From Deinococcus roseus (GTDB taxonomy: Bacteria; Deinococcota; Deinococci; Deinococcales; Deinococcaceae): 64,000 nt of DNA. The DNA lies in contig NZ_BMOD01000008.1 in assembly GCF_014646895.1 (NCBI RefSeq), forward strand, positions 132,349-196,348. Direction: 5' to 3'. The position numbers were made by a program, and so were the translations under genes. The notes under the pieces were generated by a model. The model saw only the letters and a program-made list of their open reading frames with translations. It searched no databases and was not told where the DNA came from. This document shows positions 1 through 8,560 of the stretch, in pieces (position 1 is the first letter of the stretch; the number at the start of each line of letters is the position of its first letter).

Positions 1-344
1 GCCTGCTGGGCATGCTTTCCGGGGTGCTGGAAGCTGGAATCACCGTGGAAGCGGGCCTGAACTTCAAAATGTGGATGAATGGCGAACTGGCAAAACTGGG
101 GGGCCTGCTGGAAGCTGCCCTGCCCGTGCGAAACGGCGTCCAGGTTCTGATGCATTTGTACGGCACCATCATGGGCCTGTACCAGACCGCCAACCTGCCT
201 GTTCCATTAAAAGAAGCCCTGCAGCTCAATCCCGAGCTGGCCTGTTTGCTGCTGGATTTTCACCAGGAACTGAAACTGGCAGCTCTGGCCTTGCTGAAAG
301 GGCACCTTGCTGCAACTGAAACCCCCATGCTGCTGCAGGACTGA
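1..344 (+). CDS. TetR-like transcriptional regulator, C-terminal part (cut by window edge)
   Basis: The frame is open from the left edge and stops with TGA at 342-344, so only the last ~114 codons are present. The visible part is all helical and rich in Leu and Ala (for example LMHLYGTIMGLYQTANLP), which resembles the ligand-binding and dimerisation half of TetR/AcrR repressors. The helix-turn-helix that would prove the family lies outside the window. The assignment rests on general character only; another helical protein is possible. Confidence 0.45.
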   Translation, partial: LLGMLSGVLEAGITVEAGLNFKMWMNGELAKLGGLLEAALPVRNGVQVLMHLYGTIMGLYQTANLPVPLKEALQLNPELACLLLDFHQELKLAALALLKGHLAATETPMLLQD

Positions 345-434
345 ACCCGGACCAGAAAAACCCAATGATGAGAATGTCCTGTTTTGAACATAAGAATTGT
401 TACAATTTGTACATTTGCAAGTAAACTGTAAGGG

Positions 435-3101
435 ATGCGAAAAACTCTCCTGCTGGTCCTTACTGCCACACTGGTTTCTTGCAACATCGTCCATCCGCAT
501 CCCACCGACCACACCCTGGAGAGCCAGGCCATCACTTTTGTGAAATGGTCCGACCCTGCCACGTGGGGCGGAAAAGTTCCTGTGGCTGGAGACACCGTCA
601 CCATTCCCGCCGGAAAAGCAGTGCTGCTGGATGTCAGCCCTCCAGCCCTCAGGGGCGTGGAAGTCAATGGCATGCTCAGCTTTGACCCGGCCCTCAACCT
701 GATGCTCAAAACCGACTACCTGATGGTGATGGGGGCTTTGCAGGTGGGCACCGAGGCCGCACCCATCCAGGGCAAAGCCGAAATCGTGCTGACCAGCAAC
801 AACCTGGCAGACAACATCCACAGCATGGGGGCCAAAGTGCTGGGGGCCATGGGAGGGGGCACCATCGACATCCACGGGCAGCCCACCCTGCGCAGCTGGA
901 CCAAACTGAATGGCACCGTGGCGGTGGGCAGCAAAACCATCACCGTACAGGACCCGGTGAACTGGAAGGTGGGAGATGCCATCATCATCACCTCCAGCAG
1001 TTTCTACAACCCTTACAGCCCCAAATCCCAGACCGAACAGAGATTGATCACTGCCATCAGTGGCAACACCCTGACCCTCAACCAGGGCCTCACCTACGGA
1101 CACTGGGGCGCAGATGCCGCAGGCGTGAACGAACAGGCCGAAGTGGGCCTGCTGAGCCGCAATGTGCTGATCCACAGCGATGACAGCGTGCTGGACACCA
1201 CCACCCCGGCAGGCTCCATCAGCAAGGGGGGCCACCTGATGGCCATGGTGGGTTCCAAAGTGCGCATCGAGAATGCCGAATTCCGGGACATGGGCCAGAA
1301 AAGCGTGTTTGGCCGTTACCCCATCCACTTCCACCAGCTTTCCGATGGGGGTCTGGGGTCGTATGTGCGCAACAACAGCATCTGGCGCACCTACAACCGC
1401 TGCGTGGTGATTCACGGCACCAACAAACTGATCCTGGAAAACAACGTGATGTACAACTCCACCGGGCACTGTGTGTACTTTGAAGAAGGCACGGAAACCG
1501 GCAACACCATCCGCAACAACGTGGTGGCCTACGTCAAGGCCCTCAAGGACGCTGCACGCCTGATTCCCACCGATGACCGCCCGGCAGCCTACTGGATCAC
1601 CCGTCCAGGCAATTACCTCAGTGGCAACAGTGCCAGCGAAGCGCACATCGGATACTGGTATGCCCTGCCTGAAAAACCCATTCCCTTCGGACGCGGCACC
1701 CAGGACCTTGCCTGGATGGACAGCATCTACCCCCGCCGGGAAGCCCTGGGGTACTTTGATTCCAACGTGGCCCACTCCAACTGGCAGGGGCTTTTTGTGG
1801 ACGGTGCCATTGCCAGCACCCTCTGTGACGGCACCATGTCCAGAAACACCTGCAAAGACCATTCCAACCTGTCCCTGCTGAAAGACGCTGGCGCGGTGAA
1901 TTATGCCCCCAGACAGAAACCTGCCCAGGACTACAACTTCACCAGCACCGATGCTGCAGTGCTCAACCTGCCTGTGGTGGCCAGCTTCAACAATTTCACG
2001 GCCTACAAACACCGCAATCAGGCCGTGTGGCTGAGGGGAAGTTACCAGCAACTCAACAAACCCAGAATGGCCGACAACAAAATCGGAGCCATTTTTGCAG
2101 CTTCCCGTGTGTACCTGAATTACGGCCTGGTGGTGGGCAGCACCCCCAACACCCTGGGAGATGCTGCAGACATTGAACCCCGCACCGGATTCCAGTTCTA
2201 CGACGGACACGTGGGGGTCAGAAACACCCTGTTCCGCAACTTCACCACCCCCCAGAGTGCTGCGCTGGGCTACCTCAGGCACACCAGTTTCTCGCTGGTG
2301 GCGCAGAATTACGCTTCTGGACTGACTTTTGAGAACAGCAACCGGGTGTACCTGGACACCCCACCTGCTCCGGTCTTCAATGCCACCACCGAGGACTCCA
2401 AAGATGGTTACCGGGGAGCGGTGTTCTACGACCACGATGGCAGCGTGACGGGTGCAACCGACACTTACGTGACGGTCAACCATCCGTTCCTCACCAACAG
2501 TTCCTGCAGCTTCAAAACCGAATGGAACGCCTACACCTGCCGCAACACCTACCTGAACCTGGGCCTGAGGATCCTGGACACCACCGAAGTGACCACCCCC
2601 ACAGCCCCTTACAAAGTCCTGCGTTCCGATGGTCCCAGCATCGATCTGTGGGGCACACCCAACGGGGTGGGCACACCCAACAATTCCTTCCAGACCCGCC
2701 TGATTGCCACCCGTGGCGGCACGGTTCCCCGTTACGTCTATCAGTTGCAGAGCGGAACGGGCGCAGTGCCCACCAAATATCTGGCTTCCCTGACCCTGGA
2801 CAGCCTTCCCACCGATGCCCTGTTCATCAAGACGGTGCCCACCGCCAGTGCAGCCAATTCCTGGGTGGAACTGGTCTTGCCCTTCAATGGGCCTGCTTAC
2901 GTGTACCGCACCTACTATTTTGGCTACAACTCGGGCAAAGGGCTCAACAAAGTGGCCATCCGCAGCGACCTCTACAAGGGCACCATGGGCGACACCTACT
3001 ACCAGGATGCTGCAGGCATTCATGTTATCTTCACCTTCAGGGACCTGACCACCAGCCAATTCACCAGCTTCCATGTGTGCCAGACGCTGAAATGTGAATG
3101 A
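435..3101 (+). CDS. G8-domain / right-handed beta-helix lipoprotein (CEMIP-like)
   Basis: The 888-residue protein starts with a short signal peptide ending in a lipobox (LVSC, Cys16), so it is probably anchored in the outer envelope. Residues ~32-140 look like a G8 domain (WSDPATWGGKVPVAGDTVTI and following). A long region of short beta repeats with many Asn follows (RNNSIWRTYNRCVVIHGTNK), typical of right-handed parallel beta-helix carbohydrate enzymes. The stretch GRYPIHFHQ resembles the conserved segment of animal CEMIP/TMEM2 hyaluronan-degrading proteins. The substrate is unknown; polysaccharide binding or cleavage is inferred. A -10 element TAAACT at 422-427 lies 7 nt before the ATG with no Shine-Dalgarno, suggesting a leaderless mRNA. 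Confidence 0.75.
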   Translation: MRKTLLLVLTATLVSCNIVHPHPTDHTLESQAITFVKWSDPATWGGKVPVAGDTVTIPAGKAVLLDVSPPALRGVEVNGMLSFDPALNLMLKTDYLMVMGALQVGTEAAPIQGKAEIVLTSNNLADNIHSMGAKVLGAMGGGTIDIHGQPTLRSWTKLNGTVAVGSKTITVQDPVNWKVGDAIIITSSSFYNPYSPKSQTEQRLITAISGNTLTLNQGLTYGHWGADAAGVNEQAEVGLLSRNVLIHSDDSVLDTTTPAGSISKGGHLMAMVGSKVRIENAEFRDMGQKSVFGRYPIHFHQLSDGGLGSYVRNNSIWRTYNRCVVIHGTNKLILENNVMYNSTGHCVYFEEGTETGNTIRNNVVAYVKALKDAARLIPTDDRPAAYWITRPGNYLSGNSASEAHIGYWYALPEKPIPFGRGTQDLAWMDSIYPRREALGYFDSNVAHSNWQGLFVDGAIASTLCDGTMSRNTCKDHSNLSLLKDAGAVNYAPRQKPAQDYNFTSTDAAVLNLPVVASFNNFTAYKHRNQAVWLRGSYQQLNKPRMADNKIGAIFAASRVYLNYGLVVGSTPNTLGDAADIEPRTGFQFYDGHVGVRNTLFRNFTTPQSAALGYLRHTSFSLVAQNYASGLTFENSNRVYLDTPPAPVFNATTEDSKDGYRGAVFYDHDGSVTGATDTYVTVNHPFLTNSSCSFKTEWNAYTCRNTYLNLGLRILDTTEVTTPTAPYKVLRSDGPSIDLWGTPNGVGTPNNSFQTRLIATRGGTVPRYVYQLQSGTGAVPTKYLASLTLDSLPTDALFIKTVPTASAANSWVELVLPFNGPAYVYRTYYFGYNSGKGLNKVAIRSDLYKGTMGDTYYQDAAGIHVIFTFRDLTTSQFTSFHVCQTLKCE

Positions 3102-3222
3102 TCTGAAGGGGCACTCTGCAAAGATGGAGATTTTGTGGAGTGATTGCAGACACCAAAAAACCTGAAGGTTCTTCATTAAGATGTTCATGGGCGTGCTTCA
3201 ACTACCCCGCGCCCACAACAAA

Positions 3223-3262
3223 AAGAGCAGGAGCGTTAAGCTCCTGTTCTCTTTTTCTCTTT
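3223..3262. terminator. Bidirectional intrinsic terminator
   Basis: An 11-bp stem (3224-3234 with 3240-3250, one G-U pair, loop GTTAA) is flanked by an A-rich run on the left and a T-rich run on the right. It can end both the G8 gene (plus strand) and the metallophosphoesterase gene (minus strand), which converge here. Confidence 0.8.
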
Positions 3263-3301
3263 TTGATTCTGGTTTGAGCGTCAGGTCCAGTGGCTGGCAG
3301 C

Positions 3302-4033
3302 TCAGGTGCTTTCCAGGTTGCGGGGCCTGCGTTTCTGGTAGCGCCCGGTGCGGATTTCCTGGATGTATTCCTTCACGAAAGGCATGTCGCTGCGCTCTGC
3401 ACAGGTCACTTCCTCTTCCCGGTCATAAATCACCCGTGCAAACCCCATGGTGAACCCGGAGCGTTCAAATTCCAGAACCAGGTAGGTGGCCAGCACACTG
3501 TCCAGCGGATTGCCCACCGAACCGGTGTTGATCAGGGGGCGGCCTTCCACATCCACCAGCAGCGCCTCGTGCACATCTGCGTACACAACAGCGTCTGCAA
3601 ATTCACTGAGGCCCCTTTCCGGCTGGGGATAGAACATTTCCCGCTGCTCAGGGAGGCTGGAGTGGGGATACACCCTGTGAAACACCCCTTTGGAACTGGC
3701 ATGAACAAAACGCCACAGCAGGTTTCCAAAAGTCTCTTCAATGGCGAAAGGCAAATTGGCGAGGTAGCTCACCTGTCCAGGGGAGAGCTGGGAACGGGGC
3801 CAGATGTCCTGGGGCCGGTGGCTTGCTCCGGCCACCCTTGCATCCCAGTTGCCCATGATGACCCGGTCGGCAGTGTTTGCCACCCAGTCCACCACTTCTT
3901 TTGGACGGGGGCCTTTGCCCACCAGGTCACCCAGGACCCAAATTTCGCTCATCCCCCGCCGTTTGATGTCCTCGTGGACAGCCAGTGTTGCTGTCAGGTT
4001 GGCGTGAAGATCTGCGATCACGGCGAGTTTCAT
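3302..4033 (-). CDS. Calcineurin-like metallophosphoesterase
   Basis: The 243-residue protein has the metal-binding blocks of the YfcE/MPP superfamily: an N-terminal DLHAN, then GDLVGKGPRP, GNWDAR, and NTGSVGNPLD near residue 165. It probably hydrolyses a phosphomonoester or phosphodiester in the cytoplasm; the substrate cannot be read from sequence. No signal peptide is present. On the minus strand a TAAACT -10 element lies 7 nt before the ATG and there is no Shine-Dalgarno, so a leaderless transcript is likely. The gene stands alone and converges with the G8 gene. Confidence 0.85.
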   Translation of the reverse strand: MKLAVIADLHANLTATLAVHEDIKRRGMSEIWVLGDLVGKGPRPKEVVDWVANTADRVIMGNWDARVAGASHRPQDIWPRSQLSPGQVSYLANLPFAIEETFGNLLWRFVHASSKGVFHRVYPHSSLPEQREMFYPQPERGLSEFADAVVYADVHEALLVDVEGRPLINTGSVGNPLDSVLATYLVLEFERSGFTMGFARVIYDREEEVTCAERSDMPFVKEYIQEIRTGRYQKRRPRNLEST

Positions 4034-4244
4034 GCGTACAAGTTTACCCTAAAACGCAGGGCCTTTACCTTTCCATGCGTGAAACAGCTTGCACAAAAGC
4101 TTTGCACTGCATTATGCTGAACCGTTTGCATTTGTGCTGTTTGCCTCAGAAACACCTCTGGGACTTTTCAATTTTGCCCCATAAAGGGGAAACCCCACTT
4201 CAGCAGGGCTTCAAGATTCACGGCACATGTAGTACAACGGAATT

Positions 4245-5147
4245 ATGAAAAAAATGTTGATGATCACCCTTGGTCTTGGTGTTTGCGGACTCGCCCAGGC
4301 CCAGACCGTTGTGGAAATGACTGCTCTTCCTGGAACCCAGCTCACAGGCACCCTGCAGAGCACCAGCACCATCACCAACATGACTGTAGACGTGCAACCC
4401 AAACCCAATGTGCGCATCACCTCGCAGGCCCTTGAAGATTACCGCAAGAGCTTTGGGGCAGGTCTGAATCCTCCAGCCACCACCACCCAGAACATTCCGG
4501 CCACCTTGCAGGTGCTGGAAGACCGTGAAGACGGTGGCATTCCGGTGCAGATGAACATGGACATCCCCATGGGAGCAGGCAAAGATCCCCTCAAATTCTC
4601 AGCCCGCACCATTTATTACCCGGATGGCACGGTCAAAATAGAATTTGATGAGGTCAGCGACCCCACCTTCCAGAAAATGCTGGGCGGCATGAAAGACCTG
4701 GTCAACAACCCCCAGCTTCAGGCGATTTACAACAAACCCTGGACCCCCGGAGAGAGCCTGAACCAGTCGGTTTCCCTGCCGTTCGAGCAGTTCACAGAAG
4801 GACTTCCTTACAGGTTGACTGGCAATTTCAACATGAACACCACCACCACTTACGTGCAGCGTGGCGCAAGTCAGGAATACATTTTTCAGGTGAACGGCAG
4901 CTCTGGTCTGACAGAAATTCGTGCATTGGACGACAAGAACAACATCGTGATGAAGATCTTCATGGATCAGGTGAAGGTCTCTGGAGAAAACCGCATCAGC
5001 GAAGATGGCCTGCCCCTGTTCCAGAAAACCAGCCAGAGCATGAAAATGACCCTGATCATGAACATGCCGCAGGTTCCAGTGATCGTGAAAACCAGCATGA
5101 ACCTGGCGGTGGATCAGACCATCCGCTGGCAGACGGTTTTGCAGTGA
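4245..5147 (+). CDS. Secreted protein of unknown function
   Basis: The first ~20 residues form a signal peptide that would be cut after AQA (MLMITLGLGVCGLAQAQ). The mature part (~280 residues) is beta-rich, with many Thr and Asn, and reads like a periplasmic or outer-membrane-associated protein. I do not recognise a family. A TACAAC element lies 6 nt before the ATG, again suggesting little or no leader. The gene is separated from the next by an unusual hairpin at 5237-5272. Confidence 0.75.
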   Translation: MKKMLMITLGLGVCGLAQAQTVVEMTALPGTQLTGTLQSTSTITNMTVDVQPKPNVRITSQALEDYRKSFGAGLNPPATTTQNIPATLQVLEDREDGGIPVQMNMDIPMGAGKDPLKFSARTIYYPDGTVKIEFDEVSDPTFQKMLGGMKDLVNNPQLQAIYNKPWTPGESLNQSVSLPFEQFTEGLPYRLTGNFNMNTTTTYVQRGASQEYIFQVNGSSGLTEIRALDDKNNIVMKIFMDQVKVSGENRISEDGLPLFQKTSQSMKMTLIMNMPQVPVIVKTSMNLAVDQTIRWQTVLQ

Positions 5148-5236
5148 TTTGCGGGTCAGAGCAACTTTGACTTTTCTTTCCCCGAGGGCTGACCTCTCGG
5201 GGATTATGCTGCAACACACCCTACTGCGTTTATCAG

Positions 5237-5272
5237 TGAAATGGAAGGATTCTGGTGAATCCTTCCATTTCA
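5237..5272. repeat. Perfect 16-bp inverted repeat (hairpin)
   Basis: Positions 5237-5252 and 5257-5272 are perfectly complementary around a TGGT loop. There is an A-run on the right and no T-run on the plus strand, so it is not a classical plus-strand terminator. It sits between the secreted-protein gene and the LysR gene, in 219 bp that otherwise hold no credible gene. It may block RNA decay from the 3' end or act as a protein-binding site. Confidence 0.7.
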
Positions 5273-5366
5273 AAAAACACCGTACAGAGAGTAAACTTCT
5301 TATTCTTCTGTCAAAGGCTCTAGAAGTGTCACGTGTCCACCTGCATTTTGAAGCTACACTTGGAGC

Positions 5367-6287
5367 ATGAGGATCTCGCAGTTGAAGGCATTCGCTGTTG
5401 TGGCAGAAACCGGTCAATTCACCGAGGCCGCTTTTTCTCTGGGCATTTCCCAGTCCTCGCTCAGCGATGCCATTGCAGGACTGGAAAAAAGCCTGGGGGT
5501 CAAGCTCTTGCAGCGGGGACGTTTTGGGGCAAAGCTCACCCCCGCAGGAGAACAGATTCTGCCTCAGGTGCGCCTGACCCTGCAAGCTGCAGAAAGCATC
5601 CAGGTGACCAGCCGCCAGCTCAAAGGCGAAATTTCCGGGCAACTGACCGTTTCGGTGTTCCGCAGTGTGGCCAGCCAGATCATGCCCGATGTGATTGCCG
5701 AGATGCACCGCCAGCATCCTGCGGTGAACATCCAGCTGCTGGAATGCGCCTGCGAGGTTTCAGTTCTGCAGCAAAACCTCACAGATGGATGTGCAGACCT
5801 GACCTTCCTGCCAGAAGAGGACTTTGCAGACCATCTGGGCTGGCCTGTGCTCAAAGACCCTTATGTGGCCCTGTTCCCCGAAGCCTGGGCAGAAGGCCTG
5901 ACCACCGTCACCGCAGAGATGCTGGCCTCCAGACCGCTCATCCTGGGCAACGATGGCAATTGCGCTGTTCGCAGCCAGGAATACCTGCAGCAAAAAGGCT
6001 TCCGGGACCTCAGAATCAATCTGGTGCAAGACGAACTGATCATCTTTCCGCTGGTGGCCCGTGGCATGGGCATCAGCCTGATGCCGCGGCTTGCGGTCTT
6101 CATGCTGCCCTCTGGTGTGAAAATGCTCAGGCTGGAAGATCCTTTTTACCGCCAGATCAGCGTGGCTGTGCGGCAAAAGGCCATGGGCAATGTGCTGGTG
6201 AAACTGCTGCTGGGGATCCTCAAGGAGCGCCTCCCCGAGGCCCAGATTCCAGACAGCCTCACCCTGACTGCAGAACGCCAGAACTAA
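5367..6287 (+). CDS. LysR-family transcriptional regulator
   Basis: The 306-residue length is standard for LysR regulators. The N-terminal winged helix-turn-helix is clear (LKAFAVVAETGQFTEAAFSL, then SQSSLSDAIAGLEKSLGVKL, residues 6-46), followed by a two-lobed effector domain from ~90. The usual divergent target gene is absent: the upstream gene runs in the same direction. TACACT at 5355-5360 lies exactly 6 nt before the ATG with no Shine-Dalgarno, a textbook leaderless start. The inducer and target are unknown. Confidence 0.93.
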   Translation: MRISQLKAFAVVAETGQFTEAAFSLGISQSSLSDAIAGLEKSLGVKLLQRGRFGAKLTPAGEQILPQVRLTLQAAESIQVTSRQLKGEISGQLTVSVFRSVASQIMPDVIAEMHRQHPAVNIQLLECACEVSVLQQNLTDGCADLTFLPEEDFADHLGWPVLKDPYVALFPEAWAEGLTTVTAEMLASRPLILGNDGNCAVRSQEYLQQKGFRDLRINLVQDELIIFPLVARGMGISLMPRLAVFMLPSGVKMLRLEDPFYRQISVAVRQKAMGNVLVKLLLGILKERLPEAQIPDSLTLTAERQN

Positions 6288-6309
6288 ACTTCAAAACAAG
6301 AAAACAAAA

Positions 6310-6335
6310 AGACCAGAGCAATGCTCTGGTCTTCT
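6310..6335. terminator. Bidirectional intrinsic terminator
   Basis: A perfect 10-bp stem (6310-6319 with 6323-6332, loop AAT) with an A-run to the left and a T-rich run to the right lies between the convergent LysR and rplI genes. Confidence 0.8.
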
Positions 6336-6352
6336 CACATCACTGCCCCGTT

Positions 6353-6805
6353 TTAGTGGGAGGTGATGGTCAGTTTGACAGGAATGGACACGTCGTGGTG
6401 GGCTTTGTAGCTCACTTCGTACTCGCCGGTTTCCTTGATGGCCTTGGGCATCACGAACTTGTGACGGTCCAGGGCTTTGCCGGTCTGGGCATTGACAGCC
6501 TCGGCCACGTCGCTGTTGGTGACGGCACCGTAGATCTTGCCTTCGCCAGCTTTGACGTGCAGCACCACAGCCAGGTCCTTGAGTTCCTCGGCAAGCTTCT
6601 CGGCTTCGGACTTCAGAGCAGCCAGTTGCTTCTCTTTGGACTTCAGGCGGGCAGCCAGGGTTTTCAGGTTGCTGTTGGTGGCGGGCAGGGCCAGGCCCTG
6701 GGGCACCAGGAAGTTGCGAGCATAGCCAGCTTTGACGTTGACCACTTCGCCAGCCTTGCCCAGTTTGGCCTGGGGTTCCAGCAGAATGACCTTGACGCTG
6801 CTCAT
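6353..6805 (-). CDS. rplI: 50S ribosomal protein L9
   Basis: The 150-residue protein has the L9 N-terminal RNA-binding domain (LLEPQAKLGKAGEVVNVKAG, then GYARNFLVPQGLA), the long connecting helix (~45-78) and the C-terminal domain. It binds domain V of 23S rRNA. Its ATG overlaps the rpsR stop by 4 nt (ATGA), so the two are translationally coupled. It is the last gene of rpsF-ssb-rpsR-rplI. Confidence 0.98.
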   Translation of the reverse strand: MSSVKVILLEPQAKLGKAGEVVNVKAGYARNFLVPQGLALPATNSNLKTLAARLKSKEKQLAALKSEAEKLAEELKDLAVVLHVKAGEGKIYGAVTNSDVAEAVNAQTGKALDRHKFVMPKAIKETGEYEVSYKAHHDVSIPVKLTITSH

Positions 6806-7062
6806 TTGCGCACCAGTTTCTCGGTGTAGGGAATCAGGGCCAGCTGGCGGGCAATTTTGATGGTGCCAGACAGGCGGCGCTGGTTCTTGGCGCTCAGACC
6901 TGTGCGGCGACGGGGCAGGATTTTGCCGGTGTCGCTGACAAAGCGGCGGAGCATTTTGACATCTTTGTAGTCCGTGATTTCCAGCTCTCCGATGGCAAAG
7001 GGATCAACCTTTGGCTTGCGGGGACGCTTGGGTCCTTTTGGACGGGGTTTCTTCTCGGTCAT
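6802..7062 (-). CDS. rpsR: 30S ribosomal protein S18
   Basis: The 86-residue protein carries the S18 core (LRRFVSDTGKILPRRRTGLS and QRRLSGTIKIARQLALIPYT), preceded by a basic, Pro-rich N-terminus. S18 forms a heterodimer with S6, which is encoded in the same operon. TAAGGAAATCACC precedes the ATG, a good Shine-Dalgarno sequence. No zinc-binding cysteines are present, so this is a C-minus type. Confidence 0.98.
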   Translation of the reverse strand: MTEKKPRPKGPKRPRKPKVDPFAIGELEITDYKDVKMLRRFVSDTGKILPRRRTGLSAKNQRRLSGTIKIARQLALIPYTEKLVRK

Positions 7063-7076
7063 GGTGATTTCCTTAG

Positions 7077-7098
7077 AACTGCCTCAAAACAGGCAGTT
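7077..7098 (-). promoter_or_regulatory. Hairpin between ssb and rpsR
   Basis: An 8-bp perfect stem (7077-7084 with 7091-7098) lies just upstream of the rpsR Shine-Dalgarno and just after the ssb stop. There is no T-run after it on the minus strand, so it is more likely a processing or mRNA-stability element than a terminator. Confidence 0.5.
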
Positions 7099-7100
7099 GC

Positions 7101-7964
7101 TCAAAAGGGAAGATCTTCTTCCTCTGGTGGAAAATTATCTAAGCCCTCATCAATATCCAAGCTTCTCGATTGGGTCCCTGCAGCTTTCGCTGCGTTGCCT
7201 GCATTCCCATAGGCTTTTTGGGCTGCGGGCTGGGTGGTTCCGACTGCACCAGATGGAGCCGGACCTCGAGTTAAAGCTTCGACGCGAGTCGCTTCTACTT
7301 TTGTAGAGTTGCGTTTCTGTCCATCACGGTCGGTCCAGGTTTCGTTCTTGATCCGACCATGCACGAGCACCGAATCCCCTTTGTCCAGGGTGGCCACCAG
7401 GTCGGCGAGTTCACGCCAGGCGTTGATGTCCAGCCAGTGCGTTTTTTCCTGCCAGTTTCCGTCACGGCCCTTCCAGGATTCACTGACTGCGATGGAAAAA
7501 CCCACCACAGCGTCCCCACTGGGGGTGTAACGGAGTTCGGGCTTGCGCCCCAGATTTCCAACCAGCACAGCCTCGTTGAGGGCGTGTTGCAGGCGGAAAC
7601 CGCCGCCGCTGTCCCGCACCAGGTCACTTTCAGGACGGGCAAGCCCATCCACACGAAGTGCTTTGATGCTGATCATGCTGCGTTTCTGTCCGTTGGGATC
7701 TTCCCAGGCGCGCTGTTCCATGCTGCCCTCCACCACCACGGCACTGCCAGCTTTGAACTGTTCAGCGGCGGCTTCGGCGGGCTTGCCCATCAGTCCGACC
7801 CGGTGGTACCAGGGAAGGCTGCGGGTCTGGCTGTCAGATCCTAAAACCTGATCTTCGCCAGCAATGGTCAAATCGCAAACGGGGGTTCCGTTGGGGGTAT
7901 AACGCAGTTCGGGGTCGCGGGCGAGTGCTCCAACAAGAAAAACGTGATTCATTCCTCGAGCCAT
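7101..7964 (-). CDS. ssb: Single-stranded DNA-binding protein with two OB folds
   Basis: The 287-residue chain is about twice the length of most bacterial SSBs and contains two OB folds: residues 1-~105 (MNHVFLVGALARDPELRYTP) and ~120-230 (NEAVLVGNLGRKPELRYTPS). This is the Deinococcus-Thermus form, which works as a dimer. The C-terminus is the acidic partner-binding tail ending DLPF. AAGGAG lies 7 nt before the ATG. It protects single strands during replication and repair, and S6 lies upstream as in most bacteria. Confidence 0.98.
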   Translation of the reverse strand: MARGMNHVFLVGALARDPELRYTPNGTPVCDLTIAGEDQVLGSDSQTRSLPWYHRVGLMGKPAEAAAEQFKAGSAVVVEGSMEQRAWEDPNGQKRSMISIKALRVDGLARPESDLVRDSGGGFRLQHALNEAVLVGNLGRKPELRYTPSGDAVVGFSIAVSESWKGRDGNWQEKTHWLDINAWRELADLVATLDKGDSVLVHGRIKNETWTDRDGQKRNSTKVEATRVEALTRGPAPSGAVGTTQPAAQKAYGNAGNAAKAAGTQSRSLDIDEGLDNFPPEEEDLPF

Positions 7965-8115
7965 TTGTGTTCTCCTTCGTTCGTGTTCACAGCTTATGGA
8001 TTTGCTTACTTACTCTGTCACATAGCCCGAGCTTTTGGGATTCGGGAAAACCCTGTTGGGAACGCACTTCTAATGCTTAAGCACTGAGGGTGAATTCCCC
8101 AAAAGCGTCAAAAAT

Positions 8116-8424
8116 TTACGCTTTTTTGGTTTTCCACTCGGGACGGTCTTTGACGACCACCACGCGGCGGACGTGGTCACGCAGGCGAAGGACATCACCA
8201 ATGGTGGTCAGGGGGTTGCCGCTGGCCTTGATGGTGTAGTACAGGTAGTACCCTTCGCGGTCCTTCTCGATGGTGTAGGCGAGGCGGCGGTTGCCGGGCT
8301 CATCCACTTTTACGATTTCAGCTCCGGCGTTCTTGACGGTGGCTTCCACGTATTCCTTCTCGGTGAGGACCTGCTCGCTGCTCAGGTTGGGGTTGAGGAT
8401 CAGGTTCAGATCATACTGGGTCAT
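8116..8424 (-). CDS. rpsF: 30S ribosomal protein S6
   Basis: The 102-residue start at 8424 is chosen because AAAGGAGGTGCAAC sits directly before this ATG and the protein then begins with the usual S6 sequence (MTQYDLNLILNP). The key blocks NRRLAYTIEKDREGYYLYYT and DHVRRVVVVK are present. An in-frame extension upstream has no S6 similarity. S6 pairs with S18 in the 30S platform. It is the first gene of the operon. Confidence 0.98.
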   Translation of the reverse strand: MTQYDLNLILNPNLSSEQVLTEKEYVEATVKNAGAEIVKVDEPGNRRLAYTIEKDREGYYLYYTIKASGNPLTTIGDVLRLRDHVRRVVVVKDRPEWKTKKA

Positions 8425-8467
8425 GTTGCACCTCCTTTCATGCGGGAAACCGCAAGACACAAGTATA
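8425..8467 (-). promoter_or_regulatory. rpsF promoter and short leader
   Basis: On the minus strand TATACT (8462-8467) is a good -10 element about 40 nt before the rpsF start. The leader contains a 5-bp hairpin (TGCGG, loop TTTC, CCGCA) immediately before the Shine-Dalgarno. S6:S18 autoregulatory leaders are known in many phyla, but I cannot confirm that motif here. Confidence 0.55.
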
Positions 8468-8560
8468 CCAAAAAACGGGCAGCTGGGAAGGGGTGTATCT
8501 GCGCAACTGAGTACGATTATAACATAATTCAGGGGTGGATGTTGTGTGGGTTGTGGGAAA

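Noticed and set aside
207..3188. A 993-codon open frame on the minus strand
   Set aside because: It mirrors the G8 gene, whose signal peptide, domains and promoter are clear. The antisense product is rich in His, Gly and Val without recognisable motifs, as expected from complementing GC-rich codons.
5149..5370. A 73-codon plus-strand frame between the secreted-protein and LysR genes
   Set aside because: It runs through the perfect hairpin and the LysR promoter, has no ribosome binding site and no recognisable sequence.
7990..8040. Possible RDRM directly upstream of ssb
   Set aside because: A stretch on the minus strand resembles only the left half (TATGTGA); the palindrome is not kept.
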